Assembly (NCBI GenBank): GCA_030272585.1
Contig: BSYQ01000004.1
Span: forward strand, 4,774,001-4,838,000
Source of the DNA: Bryopsis sp. KO-2023
Lineage: Eukaryota; Chlorophyta; Ulvophyceae; Bryopsidales; Bryopsidaceae
Length of the DNA stretch: 64,000 nt
Direction: 5' to 3'
The notes below the pieces were generated by a model that was not told the DNA's origin, did not search any database, and saw only the letters and a program-made list of their open reading frames with translations. The position numbers and the translations under genes were made by a program. Within the stretch, counting starts at the first letter, position 1; each line of letters begins with the position of its first letter. Of this stretch, positions 1-17,660 are shown in pieces.

Positions 1-722
1 GGGATTCGATTCTGCAATGGAGAGGTGAGTTGATTTCAAGTTAAATCATCAGCAATTGATGGATTCGACCTATAATATGTGTGTGTAAAAAAAAAAAAAT
101 GTGTTTTTTAAATCCTACAGATCCGGTCGGAACAAGCGAAGCTCAGGTCCGAGAGAGGGAAGCTCAGGGAGGCCAGGGAAAACCTCGACATGGACACCGA
201 GTGGATATCGGAGGAGAAAGTTGTAGTGAGTGAATGATCGATTCTGTGTTATTTGATGCTCCTTTTGAATGCAAATGGTACGAGTGTTTGTAATTTATTT
301 TATATTTTTTTCAGCTCAAGGACCAGCAGCAAGCTTTGGTGCGGAAGGAGGAGCTGTTGGTATGAATGAAGTGTTTTGTTTTTCCAAGAAAAAAATGATG
401 TCCTTTTTTTTTTTTTTTGATAACTCGGTATATTCCCTCCACCTTCCCTTCCAGATGTTTCTGTGAAATACATTTATATATACTAAGTACGTTACATGTT
501 GCTGGAATTCTTGTTTTTAGGGAGTCATGTTTGTGGGCATGGTCTTGCGGACCTGTGGGGTGGACAGAGCCAACGTCAGATGTGAGTGTAAAAAAAAAAC
601 AATGATTGAAATTCCTGAAACTTCTGTGGTTGATTTGAACTAATCCTCAAAAAAAAATAAATTAAAAAATCGAAATCATGGGAAAAACATGAATCCTTGT
701 TTTAGATGTTTCATGCATGTGA
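1..722 (+). CDS. 3' end of an unrecognised coiled-coil protein gene
   Basis: Four exons join in constant phase: 1-24, 121-225, 315-359 and 521-581, each ending at a GT donor and preceded by a pyrimidine-rich AG acceptor. A short last exon at 706-722 would end in TGA. The predicted peptide is highly charged and helical in the first half (SEQAKLRSERGKLREAREN, then VLKDQQQALVRKEELL), which looks like a coiled coil. It is then more hydrophobic (GVMFVGMVLRTCGVDRANV). I do not recognise a family, and the 5' part of the gene lies outside the window. The regular spacing of phase-compatible exons is the main support. The last exon and stop are the weakest part. Confidence 0.35.
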
Positions 723-2629
723 CACATGCATTCCATCAAAAGCAAGATGCTGATCTGCTCAAATCCAGAAAAAGCCCACCACCATTCTGTGTGGGGGATT
801 TACAGGGTGGGAAAAGTAAGAAAAAGATAGCTCAACAGAAAAAAATTGAGCTGCAGCAAGAGTGCTGATTTGGTTGACAAAACTGGAAAAAAATGAGCAT
901 GAAAGAGGGCTGTGCTGGATGCCTAAGGATCTACTTATATATCTGCTGGATGTAGTGGCTGAGATGCATGTGTGTGTTCAGTGTTTGGTGGTGGAGGAAT
1001 CAGGAGGGCTTAAATGAAGCCAGGATTTCGGTCAGGTGGATGGAGGGTCTTCGAAACGCGAAGCACGGAGAAAAAAAGGTGAATGTGTGGGCCCAAAAAG
1101 TGGGTATTGGGATTTTTGGAAAGCAGCTGGGAGGTGTCTGAAAAGGAGACCAGGGAAGCAAGAGGAGATGACGGGGTGAAAGACCCTTTGTGCGCATACG
1201 GAATGTTTTGAGCGAGGGGGGTGGTCAGCCGCATGGAAGAGATGGCAAAGGACTGCCAACACCTCCAAAAAAAAACATCCCAAAGCATAACTCAACTGTT
1301 GATGCGCCTGGAATTTCAATCCACCAGATCATGGTAATTGGTTCATTTTCTGAGCTTACTCACTTTTTGCTTTTTTGAATGTTAATTTCTGTGATGTTTT
1401 TCTTATATTAATGAAACTGGATGTTGAGATCTTCACTTGGTGTGTTTTTTTTGCTTGTTTTCAGGATTGATGAAAGAAGCATATATCTCAAATGTGCAGG
1501 AAAGGAAAAAACACAATGATTGCGGTTGTGTGCTTGCATGAGGCCCGAACAGGAGTCCTGAAGTTAATCGCTCAACATTTGTGTGTCAGTGAATGAACTA
1601 AACTTCACAACAGCGGATATCTCATCAGGTAGGCATGTTCACTGAGTCATGTTTTATCATTTTGCCATGTATATCTTCATTTCCTGCCCAGCTGAAATCA
1701 AAATGAATAAATTATCTTTCAATTTTTACTTATTTTGGGTGGGTTGGCTGCTTCAGGATTACGAAGGCTGTGGGGTGCAGAAGCGCCGATAAAAGAGAGG
1801 GAGTAATATATTCCTTAACTGAACAGGGTCTGTCAGCTTGGAGCAATCCGACACTCTGGCTACATGTGCAAGGAAAAGACAAAAAAATCAACGAATGTTG
1901 CAGCTGCAATCATTGCTTTTCACAGGTGGGTTTGTTTTTATCGGTTTTACCCCAAGAAGAAGTCGTAGGATAATTTTCTGACAGGTACATTATTAAAAGA
2001 AACAAAAAAGAGGCAGATGCAGCCGCCATCCTTTGCCTTTACAAAATGCACACGAAACTTTCACTGGAAGATTCGGATCAAAGGAAGCAAAAAAAGACCA
2101 CCCAAAAAAGTTTCTTTTTGGTTATCATTTTTACACAAGATGGAGGGCTCGGCAGACTTTTTTTTTAAAATTTTTTTTTTTTTTTTTTAAAATTCCTAAA
2201 ACCACAAGCAACATGGAAATATTAACCCCATATCTTCAGGCAGGGAAAAAAAATTATCTGTTCACCACAAAAAACGAACCCAGCCAAATCCCTTTTACTT
2301 TTCCTTTTGTCTGACTTTGCTGTTTGTTTTGAAGTCGCCTCGATGACAAATGGCTGCCACGTGGAAAATTACACATAAAGTTGTGTGATGCGTTTTGATT
2401 GGGACGGATGAGTGTTCCAACTCCACAGAATTCTGTTATTTGGGGAAGGAGACCCGACTTTGGGTGGAATCGATCGCGTAGCCGCCGCTCTTGATGCTGT
2501 CCAGGACACTTCCTTTAAGACCAGGTAAAATCCGATCCGCACCATTCGAGTGCGCAAAAAATCCCGGCTTACGCACTTCGCGCCAAAGCGTCTGGTTCCG
2601 CCACCGTAGAGCCCGCTAAAGTCGCTGCG
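723..2629. other. Intergenic or 5' untranslated stretch, no gene recognised
   Basis: The sequence is AT-rich with short homopolymers and only short overlapping reading frames on both strands. A GC-richer patch at about 2470-2629 sits directly upstream of the ArgRS start. It reads in frame with ArgRS from 2519 to the chosen ATG, and a possible donor lies at 2525, so an extra 5' exon encoding an N-terminal extension cannot be excluded. Confidence 0.4.
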
Positions 2630-7881
<5,252 letters not shown>

Positions 7882-8635
7882 TCGACCGTCCCAATTTTTT
7901 TAGGGGAAAAAAAAGACAATACGTTAATATTCTGACAAGGAGGAGTTATTTAGAGCGAGGTTTGGGGATTTGAAAGGGGGGATGCGAGTACGGTGTGTTA
8001 TGAAACGATTGGTCGTCTTCTGTTTCATCCATGTTCTGCATACACTATGTTCTCGCTCTAAAATTTCGATCAGAATGCAGGGCTCCTAGTACAGAATATG
8101 TGATTGTCCTGGAAGAAGGCTTTCGTTAATGCCCCGGATTCTGCCCTGGATTCTTTCATGAACCGCAGGGAGCATTTCATAACGACCAGAAGAAGAAGAC
8201 TTTTATCTTTTTCCCCTTTCATCGTTCTGCCCTTAGTCTACTCATCCAACACGAAATTCAGCGCAATCCACACGACGAACACAAAATATGCTCCCCCACA
8301 CCCATGTTTTCTTTCCGCTCGATGCCGCCATAGGAAAGAAAATGAAATATTGGAGGAGAGAAAAAAGAGAAGAAAAGATAGAAAAAGGACTAGCTTCCTT
8401 TCCTGTTCTTGAACTTGCACAAGTCACTCTTTTTTTTTCGGGGGGAAAGAGTGAAACAGAGGCCGACGTCGTCGCATCACCAGAATCTCGCAGACGACAG
8501 AACGCAAACGGCTTCCCTTCAACAAAACACACTTGGGTTGCCTGGTTTCATCACTATTTTTTTAAACGGTGAAAAAAAATAGATTGCCTTCTGTCAAAAG
8601 CGCTCACTTTTTGCTTCGGCAGCGCGAGTGATGAG
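7882..8635. other. Intergenic region between ArgRS and the next + strand gene
   Basis: No convincing gene is visible. Several overlapping frames are open, but none shows splice-compatible structure or a recognisable product. The stretch probably holds the ArgRS 3' UTR and the upstream region of the gene starting at 8636. Confidence 0.4.
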
Positions 8636-11600
8636 ATGGATAGAGGGCGTCGCTTTTACAACGCGGACGATTCCGACCTAGAGGCGGAGCTCGACCCCGC
8701 TTACTTATGGGACGCCCCCCACGCGTCTAACGAAGTCATCCAAGCCGCAGCGTTTGCGTGAGTGTCGGCGTCTCTGTCGCCTTTTTTCCGCAGAAAGAGT
8801 GATATATATTTCCCACGTTTTCGAACGAGGCCGGTGTTTTGTTTTTGCTCCACAGCACCCGGGCTATCCAGAGCGAGATTGACGCAGTCGAAAAGTAAAG
8901 ACAGCCTACGAAGTCAGGATGGTAAGGTGAGCGCGCGTTCCTGCTCTGCTTTGTATGAATGCAGCGGAAAAAAGATTAGAAACATTCGGAAAAACGAGAG
9001 AGGGGCAAAAAGACTCTCGTTTTTTGCGAGGTGTTGCACGCTTGCTATTCGCGCCCTTTTTTGTGGTGGGTCGATGACCGCCACATCGAATCTTCGACCC
9101 GCCTTCGTGTTGATGCTGCAGCATTATCTGATAGGCAGGGGTAGAAGAAAAAAAACAGATAGTGTCGCACACGTGTTTTTTTTTTCTTCTCTTCTCTTTG
9201 TTGCTTCGGCAATTATTCGTGTTTTTTTTTCTTTTTTTGTTCAGAAATACGGGAAGAATCTCTCCAAACGCCACTCTCGTAAAGCGGGCAAAGGAGGGGA
9301 TGCGGCGAGGAAAAAGATCCAGAACGCCAGGCTATACAAGGCACGCACCCAAACTTTGCTTTGCGTTGAAAAAAAAAAAGGGGTTGGAGCGAATTCATCG
9401 GATGATCCTGTCCCATCACAGTCGCTTTTTGGAGGCGTTGCCGCGGCCCGAATGATTTTCTCGCTGATGTGCGACGGCTTTCTTTCTTGCAGGAGTTGAA
9501 CACGACATTTCAATTTTTGGGGATCGATGCGTACCTGTTGAAGAAAGACATCACCGCCAGCAGCCACATCCCTTTCACGAACGCGGCGTCATGCGGAACG
9601 AGCACTTTCGTATCTGAGTCAGACTCGGAAGCTTCCACATACAGGTGAGAATCTGGGCTTCTTCTCGGTGTTTGGGGGGGGGGGGGGGGGGGGGGGGGGG
9701 AAAAAAAAAAAATTTTGCTTTTTGAAAAGCAGTTCAAAATCTCCCTCTCACTTCCAAGGAAAACATCTTCACATCGACAGGATTTCAACGTTTGGTTGAA
9801 AAAAGTGGGGCATTTCAACGTTTGGTTGAAAAAAGTGGGGCATTTCAACGTTTGGTTGAAAAAAGTGGGGCATTTCAACGTTTGGTTGAAAAAAGTGGGG
9901 CGTTCACCATTCGGAGAGAGAATTTCATGAGGCTTTCAGCTGAACTCGGGGTGAAACATGAAAAGATGGAACAGAATTTTCAACAGCACTCTGTTTCTGA
10001 TTGCAGTTGCTCCACCTCTGTGAGTGGCCTCACCGGTCGCACTCGTAGAAGATCGACCAGGTGAGGGTTGACAAAAAAATAAAGAAACTCATGCCATCAA
10101 AACCTTTGCAAAGAGTGCATTTCCTGCAGAAAAAGACCTTGAGCTTCCTTTTTTTATTCTTTTTAATTTGGCCATGGATTGAATGCATCCGTTTGGGTTG
10201 TGAATGCTCTCAGAGGCGGCGGGACGCAGACTCCGCTTGAACGTGTGCCCACGCCACTGTTTGAAGGGTAATGGAAAATATCCAGACTGACTGTATATTT
10301 TACTTGTTTTGATCTCTATAACTATCAAAAAGTGCTTTTTAAAGCTTTTTGATTCACATGTTGTCTTAATGTATTCTCAGCGCCTCTTACCATATAAATT
10401 TTATTAGCTTGAAATGTGTGCAAATGCTGGATATGGTCCATGCACTCCTTCAACGATTCATCATTTTTGTTCTGCAAAACGTACGAATGAATGTTTGGAA
10501 GGAATAAAAAATGCTCAATGGATGTTTACGATTCGCAAAGGTGACCTTTATCCAACACGTAAGTGCAGTAAAAAATGTAAATTCTTACATATGGACACTT
10601 TGAAGAATGGATTAAATATTTATCCACATTAATTAAATGTTCTTTTAATTACAATGTTACTATAATGATTTTTTTTATTTTTTTTTAATACAGTTGGAAA
10701 TCCAAACTACGATCCCTCAATTTTGTTCTGGGTCTGCAGGGCGAATGAATAAGTTGCTGGAAGGATTCTCGGAGGAATTCTATTCCAACAGCATTCCGGA
10801 AAAAGTCAAGGAGGCGGAAATGCGAGGGAAGGAAGCTCTGGACTCTTTGGCCGAATTGGAGGATTGGGATTTGATCCATGGAGAGCACCACGAGAAATGG
10901 ATCAGCACCATCACAGACAGCCTGAACGAAGCCCAGCACGTTTCTCGAGAAATGCGATTTTCGATGCCAGACCCAGTGTCGGGCAGTGTAGAAACCATCA
11001 ATTCGATCACGGAGGAGGGGGAGCGAATCGTGGCGGTGCTGGGGGGTTTGATTCAAACGCTGTATGAGAGGATTCATGAGCGTGCGATAGAGTGTGCGCT
11101 GGGGATGGTGCCCTGTTTCAAGATCAGGGACGAAGTGATGTTGAAAAAGGCGTTTCGAAGCACCGGGAAGCTGCTGAGAAGCTGCCAATATTTGAGCGAA
11201 TCTGAGGCCCAACTGTCGATGCCAGGTGAGGATCTGATTCGTGATCATGGGCCCTGAACCCTAAAAAGAAAACACATATATATTTTTTTTAATTATTTTT
11301 TTTTTATATTTAAGAAAAAAATAGTAGGGGAGAGGTTGCTTATGTGGTTTGAAAAGAAGGGAAATGGTGGAGTTCTGGCATGAGAGATTTTTATTTGTGG
11401 ATTGATTGAGATTTGGATGTTCAAAAAAAATAAAAAAAATAGACAATTGCCGATTTTGGATGTGCAAGGAAAATTGGGAAGGGGGTAACTGCGTGTCACT
11501 CTCATTGCTTTCATTTTCCTTAAAAAAAAAAAAAAAAACGGTGAAAAAAAGGTGAAAAAAAATAAAATATGATAACCCCCCCCCCCCCGAATACAGTCCC

Positions 11601-14600
11601 CCGGGGGACTATAGATTTGCAGTTGTGTCGGAGTTTTAAGGGGGGACTCTATTTGGGGGGGGATTGTATTCGGGGGATTATACAAAAATTCTGATTAATA
11701 TGTCCCCTGACTTGTTTACATCCAGAACTGTAGCCAATGCCCCTGAAAAATAATCACTTGAACACATCTCTAGTAGATAATTGTCTGAACTTTTTTCCCC
11801 TCGTCCAGTTCGAGGTCGATGTCACTGTCGCCCATGTTTGGATAGAAGCGTCGCTCAGAAACGTCGAGTCGGACGTCGATGTAGCTGATGTGTGAAAAGA
11901 ATCGTCACAACCGTTTTTCTGTTTGTTTGTTTTCGTGTCTTGGATTTCCACTACAATCGAAAGTCTTGCAGACGCGACTCGCGTCGTCTGTCGAACGTGG
12001 TTCTCCCCCACCCAGTCGAACTTGGATTTTTTTTTTGAAGGGGGGGACTGTATTTAGGAGGAAAACCACGTTCGAAAGGGGGGGATTGTATTTGGGGGGG
12101 GGATACTAATCGGGGGGGGACTGTATTCGGGGGGGGGTTTAAATCCTTCTGTATGCATATCTCCACGGTTGGTCATTTCCTCTTGTTCGATTTTTTTTTC
12201 CTTCCTTTTTCTAGGTGTGTCTCAGTTTTACTTTTGCCTTGTAATGCCACCACACTCAAAGGGTCGGCTTCAAGAGGCTCTCCGACGCTTGCTGGAGTCC
12301 GCCAGCAGCGCAACCTTTGCTTTCCAAAGCTGCCTTCTGGTGGAAGACAATTTGACCCCATCGGCAGGGAAATCGAACCACGAAATCAGCAAAGCCAGCC
12401 AACTGCTGTCCCTCTGCTGGAACGGGTGCCTCGATCTGGTATCAGCCTTGAGTGGCGACAGCGAGCTCAAGTATGCCGCATTGCACCAATTTGCCAAAAC
12501 CGTTTCGTCCGCTGCAGCCCATGCCTCTGCAATGCAACAGCCGTTTCAAGGTATTATAGTTTTCTTTGCAAGGTCACAACATTTGGACGAATAAGTAGAC
12601 CTTTCGCCAGAAACGTTTTGTGACGACTGGACATAAGCATATATCGGCCCATCAGGTTCAAGGAAACGATTTTAGGAGTAGCCGGATGGTGAAAAGATCA
12701 GCAATTGTCTTGGACAATGGCTGAAATAGCAGGGGCATGCTATTTGATGCACTGCACAAAAACCAGGTTGCCCTGCGCCCTTCTTCATGGGATGTGTCGG
12801 TATCTGAACTATGGTAGTGCAAGTTAACTATGTTCCTGTGCTATGTTGTTGATTTGTTATGTTCATTCAAGGATGAAGGAGAGCAAGGCGAAACACAGCG
12901 GATCAAACAGGTGGTTGCCGAAATTGAGCCTACCATCGGTGCATCGTTGTGGACAAATTTTCTTCCCCAATATATGTATAGTATGTTTAATATTTAATAT
13001 ATTTAATATTTTTTGCAGAATATATTCGCTGTTTCACAAGGACAAGGATTTGAAATAACTGCTCGAAACAGCAAGTAAGGGTTTTTTCTTTTCTGTGTTC
13101 CCCCCCCCTCCCCTTCTATTCCTCCCAATCAATCAGGGTTTCCGCCATCGTCCCTTGCAACTTGGTGGATCGATCCGTAAAGTTGGATTCAAATTGCAGA
13201 GCAGCCACTCTGTTTGGTAGGGTCAACTCAAGAAAAAGAAAAAAAAAAAGCTGCTGGGGTACCTCCCGGGCCAAATCCATCCAGCCCTTGGGCGTTGGTC
13301 GACCTTCGCTGGCTGGGGCATTTGGTACTACACTCTATCTTTTTTTTTCTCCAGCTCCCACGATATTTTCCCTCTATCCTATTTTTTTCGAACAATTTTA
13401 TTTTTGTCCATCACTACTGAATATAATTCTCTCTCTTTTCCACACCTAATCCATCTAGCATACATTTTTTTGGGGGAAAGGGGGTTGTTGTTTCCCCCCC
13501 CCCCTTTTTTTTTTTGCCCCCACACTATGCTCGACTTTCTTTTCGTTTTCTTGAAACTATCGTTTCCACCCTCCAGTTTTGTGTTTTTTTTGAACCATTA
13601 AAAAGATGGTCAATGTGAATCCCGAATGTGGCTTGGGAACTATTCATCCTCAAACACCCCCTGTCGATTTTCTGAGCATTTTAGCCCCATTCCCATTTCT
13701 CGCTTTCCGATCCATGCTCGCTTTTGAGAAATCGACTTTTGGTCCATATCTTTCTTTTGATGCCAAGCAATTGCATTCCTTTTTTTTTTGAACATTCTGG
13801 AGTGCTTGAGTGGGATGATGTCGCTGTGTTCATCCTGCAAATCAAGCAAATGAAAAAAAAAACGTCGCATCTTAGGAAAGATTTAACAACATTGTCCAAG
13901 GAGAATCATACATGTTCCATTCACAGTTTGGCCTCCTTGTGAAAAGTTTGTTTATGACTCTGACATCCAACGAAAATAGATAGATAGGTAAAAAAAAAGC
14001 AAAATTTCCACCACCCCTTGGAAAAACGACTCGTCTTCAGCCCCCCCCCCCCCCACATTGGCAAATTAAAAAAAAAAAAGAGAAAACATGTGCAGAACCA
14101 AGAAAAAACTAACCCGACTTGTCTTGGCTGAGCGTGACTTTGGCGTCAAGCAACGTAACACTCCAAAATGGTCATTTTCTCACTGCAAAGCATGGGCAAA
14201 CGAAAAAATAAAAACACACCACAATCCAGCAACCGAGAAAAAGGAGGAAAACGAAAAAACAATACCCTGTGGATTTTTCCAGAGGCCGACAGATCCCTGT
14301 ACCTAATCAATTCATTGCGGGAAGCTTCTGGCTGTAGCTTCTCTATCCTAGATCATTGGATTCTCCCCTCGGCCAAAACTTTGATGGCATCCATATGATG
14401 CTCCCTGTCAGCATTCTTGATGACCATTACTTTCTTTTGCCACGGAAAACTTGCAGAGGCTGGACAACAGCAGCCCGAGGAATTACTGGATACTCCGCCG
14501 GAATGGAGTCTGGGCAACTATGTAAGGCTGCTCAATCAGCAAGGGCTGCTGGATGACACCCTCGTGAATTTTGTGCTACCGTTTTGCCCAGTGTTTCTGG

Positions 14601-14836
14601 CACCTCGAATTCCTAACATGGTAGATCCGACGGTCTTGGTGTTTTCTGCAGCCGCACCCCAAAAAGAGACTCTAGAATCGAACATTGTTGAGTTTTGTGA
14701 AAGCCCTGCATTTCTTGCAAAATATGGTGTTCTTGGAACCTCGATTTGGCACAAAATAGTGTTTTCTTTGCAATCTAGCAAAGAAAAGAGAACAAACAAA
14801 CTGCAGGCCAGAAGATTGCAACCAAAGGTACTGTGA
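8636..14836 (+). CDS. Unrecognised multi-exon protein of roughly 700 codons
   Basis: Thirteen exons were placed: 8636-8757, 8872-8926, 9245-9340, 9493-9644, 10007-10060, 10214-10267, 10381-10480, 10694-11225, 12215-12550, 12872-12975, 13019-13074, 13137-13216 and 14457-14836. Phase closes at all junctions except 12550 to 12872, where a small exon is probably missing. The N-terminus is acidic (NADDSDLEAELDPAYLWD), followed by a strongly basic segment and Ser/Thr-rich sequence (TQTPLERVPTPLFE). The large central exons are helical (MNKLLEGFSEEFYSN, then LLESASSATFAFQSCLLVED). The last exon is LLDTPPEWSLGNYVRLLNQQ with a basic tail. Exon 9245-9340 seems to end at a GC donor. I recognise no domain and assign no function. 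Basic and Ser/Thr-rich segments would suit a nuclear or cytoskeletal protein, but that is inference. Confidence 0.5.
9674..9712. repeat. Homopolymer tract: 27 G followed by 12 A
   Basis: The intron after exon 9493-9644 contains an uninterrupted run of 27 G and then 12 A. Runs like this are prone to length error in sequencing, so the exact count is uncertain. Confidence 0.9.
9781..9900. repeat. Tandem repeat, four 30-bp units
   Basis: Four consecutive 30-bp units starting ATTTCAACGTTTGG are identical except for the first base of unit one. They lie inside an intron of the unrecognised gene at 8636-14836. Because the unit length is a multiple of three, both strands stay open in the same frame, but no splice-compatible exon uses it. 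Confidence 0.95.
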
Positions 14837-17660
14837 AGCCAATGGTTATTTGTAGACTGTTCTTTTGCTGTAATTTACTCCATCGGTTTTGTTGAATGGC
14901 TTGACTTGGAAGGAACAGGGTGCAACACTGATAGAATGGGCCTTGAGTTCTGAGTCATCCTTTTGAAAGCCCTTAACTTACTGAAATGGTTCACTGTATC
15001 TTTTTGTATATAAAACTTTGGAACAGTCCGATGCCAATAAAACTCAGATATTGAGCGAACAATTAATTTTTCTAAATTCAAAATCGCCTCGGACAAGAAA
15101 TTAACCAGTGCACATGTGAAAAATCCTTTTTTTTTCATCTACATATGTTTTGGGTTTTTTTTTCTCTTTTTCTTTTTCACTCCTCTCTTTTTCTTTCCAA
15201 AACTGATGGAGGAGGAGAAAGAAGAACAAGAAAACAATCCCCCCTCCAAAAAAAAACCTCACCCAAAATTTCCTTCGTGATTGAAAAATAAATATGAATT
15301 GGCATTCTTCCCCAGTATCATCAGTATCCCAGATTTGTTTTCTTCCACCCCCCTCCAATTGAAAGAAAAATAAAATTCTCTCCCCAACAAGAGGTATTTT
15401 TTTCACCCCCTTTTCAAACTTTCCCATATTTTTTTGAGCAATCCACCACCCACGCAACCCCTCTTTTTTTTCTTTTTTTCTTTTTTTTTCCGTTTCTCGC
15501 ACTCCCCTTCCCCCATGTTTTGTTGAATTAATGCAAAATTGTGATCAATGTCTCCCCCGGCCGCAAACTATATATAGATATACATCAACCATCAAAAAAA
15601 TATCCTTCCAAATAATCAGGGAAAAAGACTAACAAAAACCAACCTGAAAAGTTCGGAAGAACATCGACATCCCAAACCAAAAGGCCATTTCCCAAAAAAC
15701 AACTTCTGGGTCGCTGCCCGATTTTTTTGGTTTGTTTTTTACATAGACAAACACAAATCATATCTGAAGAGAAGTGGCTCGATGAGGGAAATGAGGGATA
15801 TTTTTCTCAAGTCTGTCATAGAAGCTTTGGTTGCAAGCGTTGGGTGGTTGGCTTTGTTGATCAGGGAAAATGTTTGGGCAGAGGTCGGAGTGAAAATGGA
15901 CTTGCTTTTTATGCACATGGCCGTGTGTTTGATTTCATCTGAACCTCTACTGAGTCTTGCAGCCTTGTGGGGGCTGGGTTTCTGGGGCAGGCAGCATGTA
16001 TTTTGGGGGCTTGCAAAACAGCAACCACAACAGTGAAAAAGCGGAAGTAGAGTTTATTCTTTGAGAAACAAGCATCCACAAATTGTCTTTCACACTTTTT
16101 TTGCTTTCTTTTAAATCCCCCAATTCCACTTTCTTTGGCTTCTTTTTTTTCCAAGCAAGCAAGCAAGCCACCCCACCCCACCCCAGAAACAAAATACATA
16201 TAAATAATTAAGAAATATAAAAAATATAACCTGGGTAGATGCACATTGTAGATGCTTGTTAAAGGACTGTTCTACCAAGTATATAAAAAATATTTTCAGA
16301 GGGGCAAACAGGCTGAAAGGGATAAAAGATCTGGAAAAAAAAAGTCAAAATAAATCGATGCAGTAGTGTTTTGACGTTGCTAACATGATTTTTTACACAC
16401 CTCACAATATTCAAACCAAAAAACCCACCCAGCATTTTCATTTGTTGTTCCAAAGAACTCGATGTCCCATGGAGAATCTCTAAAACACCCCGACAGAAAA
16501 AAAAAAGAAAAAAATGGGGCAAAATAACAAAAACACTGACAAACATGCCCCCCGAAAACCGAGACACCATCGCTACAAATCGGAACATTCCGATGCTGCT
16601 TATCTATTTTTTCTTTTTTTTCTCCAAATCTATTTTTTTTTCTACTTCCAAAAACACCACAAACACACCTCAGTTGATTTTGTCTCAAAAGAAACCACCC
16701 CCTTGTTGATTTTTTCTTTGCATCCACCTACCTAACCAATCAAGCAAAATGAAATTCCCACCGAATGTTTTTCTTTTTTTTTTTCTTTCTTTGTTTTAAC
16801 CTTCTCCTCAAAGACGGGAGCCGGCACAAGAAAGAAAACAAAAAAAAACACCATTATCAGCTTTTTTTCTTTTTTAAAATAAGACTCCCCATTCCCCCCA
16901 CCCCTGCCCTGTATCGTCTCATCTATCCTATATTTTTGGAAAATTATGAATTTTTGTGCAGAACCACCCGAAAGTCCTTCTTCCCTTCTTTCTTCCTGTG
17001 TTTTTTTTTTGTTTTTTTTCAACCTCCCTTTCAATGTTCAGATAAAGGGGCAAAAACTAAACATATTTGCAGGGATTCTTCCTGGATCCTTTGTGGTTTC
17101 CATGCTTTTTCTTGTACATATATACTATTTCTTTTTTATAATTTTTTCCTGCCTTTTCAATAATTTAGCCATTTCCATGAAATGGCGAACAGACTTTTAT
17201 GAAAAGGAGCCAAAAAAAAAGGAAAAAAAGCCCATAGTTTTTTTTGGGGGGTGGGGGGGGTGCGTTCCATTCTTTTTTACCCCCCCCCCCCAAAAAAAAA
17301 AAAAAACCAAAAAAAACAGCAAATCTAAATTTTTTTCTTTTATCCTTCCATCAAGTTTTTCGATTAAAAATTCACCGAAATCGTATTCAGAAGGAAAAAA
17401 AAACACTGCACCATCCCACAAACCACAGAAATTCCTACCCATCCCTCTTGTTTTTTAAGAAAAAAAGGTCGAAAAAAAAGGATCTTTCTTCTTTTTCTGA
17501 TTTTTGATTTTTTTTTCCGTTGACCACTACACCACCCTCCATCGACCACATCCCGCCCTAATTGTTACAAAGGTTGTTTCTTTTTTGGAGCCAAAAAATG
17601 ACTGAAAAAAAAAGGGAAAGAATGACTGCCAAGTGAATTTTTCTTTTTTAAAAGGAAAGT
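14837..17660. other. AT-rich region with homopolymers, no gene recognised
   Basis: The stretch between two convergent genes is dominated by A, T and C runs. An 84-codon frame at 15782-16036 (+) is hydrophobic but has no recognisable family, and it overlaps a dispersed repeat copy at 16030-16172. I see no reliable gene. Confidence 0.5.
16030..16172 (-). repeat. Dispersed repeat, copy 1 of about 150 bp
   Basis: Read on the minus strand, this segment runs from GGCTTGCTTGCTTGG through AAGAAGCC, GTGGAATTGGGGGATTTAAA, GACAATTTG, GATGCTTG and TTCTCAAAGAA to CTTCCGCTTTTTCACTGT. The same order of blocks occurs on the plus strand at 40493-40648. Confidence 0.75.

Noticed and set aside
1190..1378. 62-codon frame as a gene
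   Set aside because: Short, with no start context, overlapped by frames on the other strand and without splice or family support.
9510..9878. Antisense 122-codon frame containing repeats of KCPTFFNQTL
   Set aside because: It is generated by the 30-bp tandem repeat and the poly-G tract inside an intron.
10414..10632. 72-codon AT-rich frame with Cys/Lys-rich sequence as a separate small gene
   Set aside because: A different frame of the same stretch is required as an exon of the surrounding gene, and there is no start context or family match.
14168..14398. 76-codon frame (basic N-terminus, then LWIFPEADRSLYLINS) as a gene or exon
   Set aside because: It is protein-like, but I cannot join it in phase to the last exon at 14457 or find a donor. 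Left out of the model.
15782..16036. Hydrophobic 84-codon frame as a small membrane-protein gene
   Set aside because: It has no family match, lies in low-complexity sequence and runs into a dispersed repeat.
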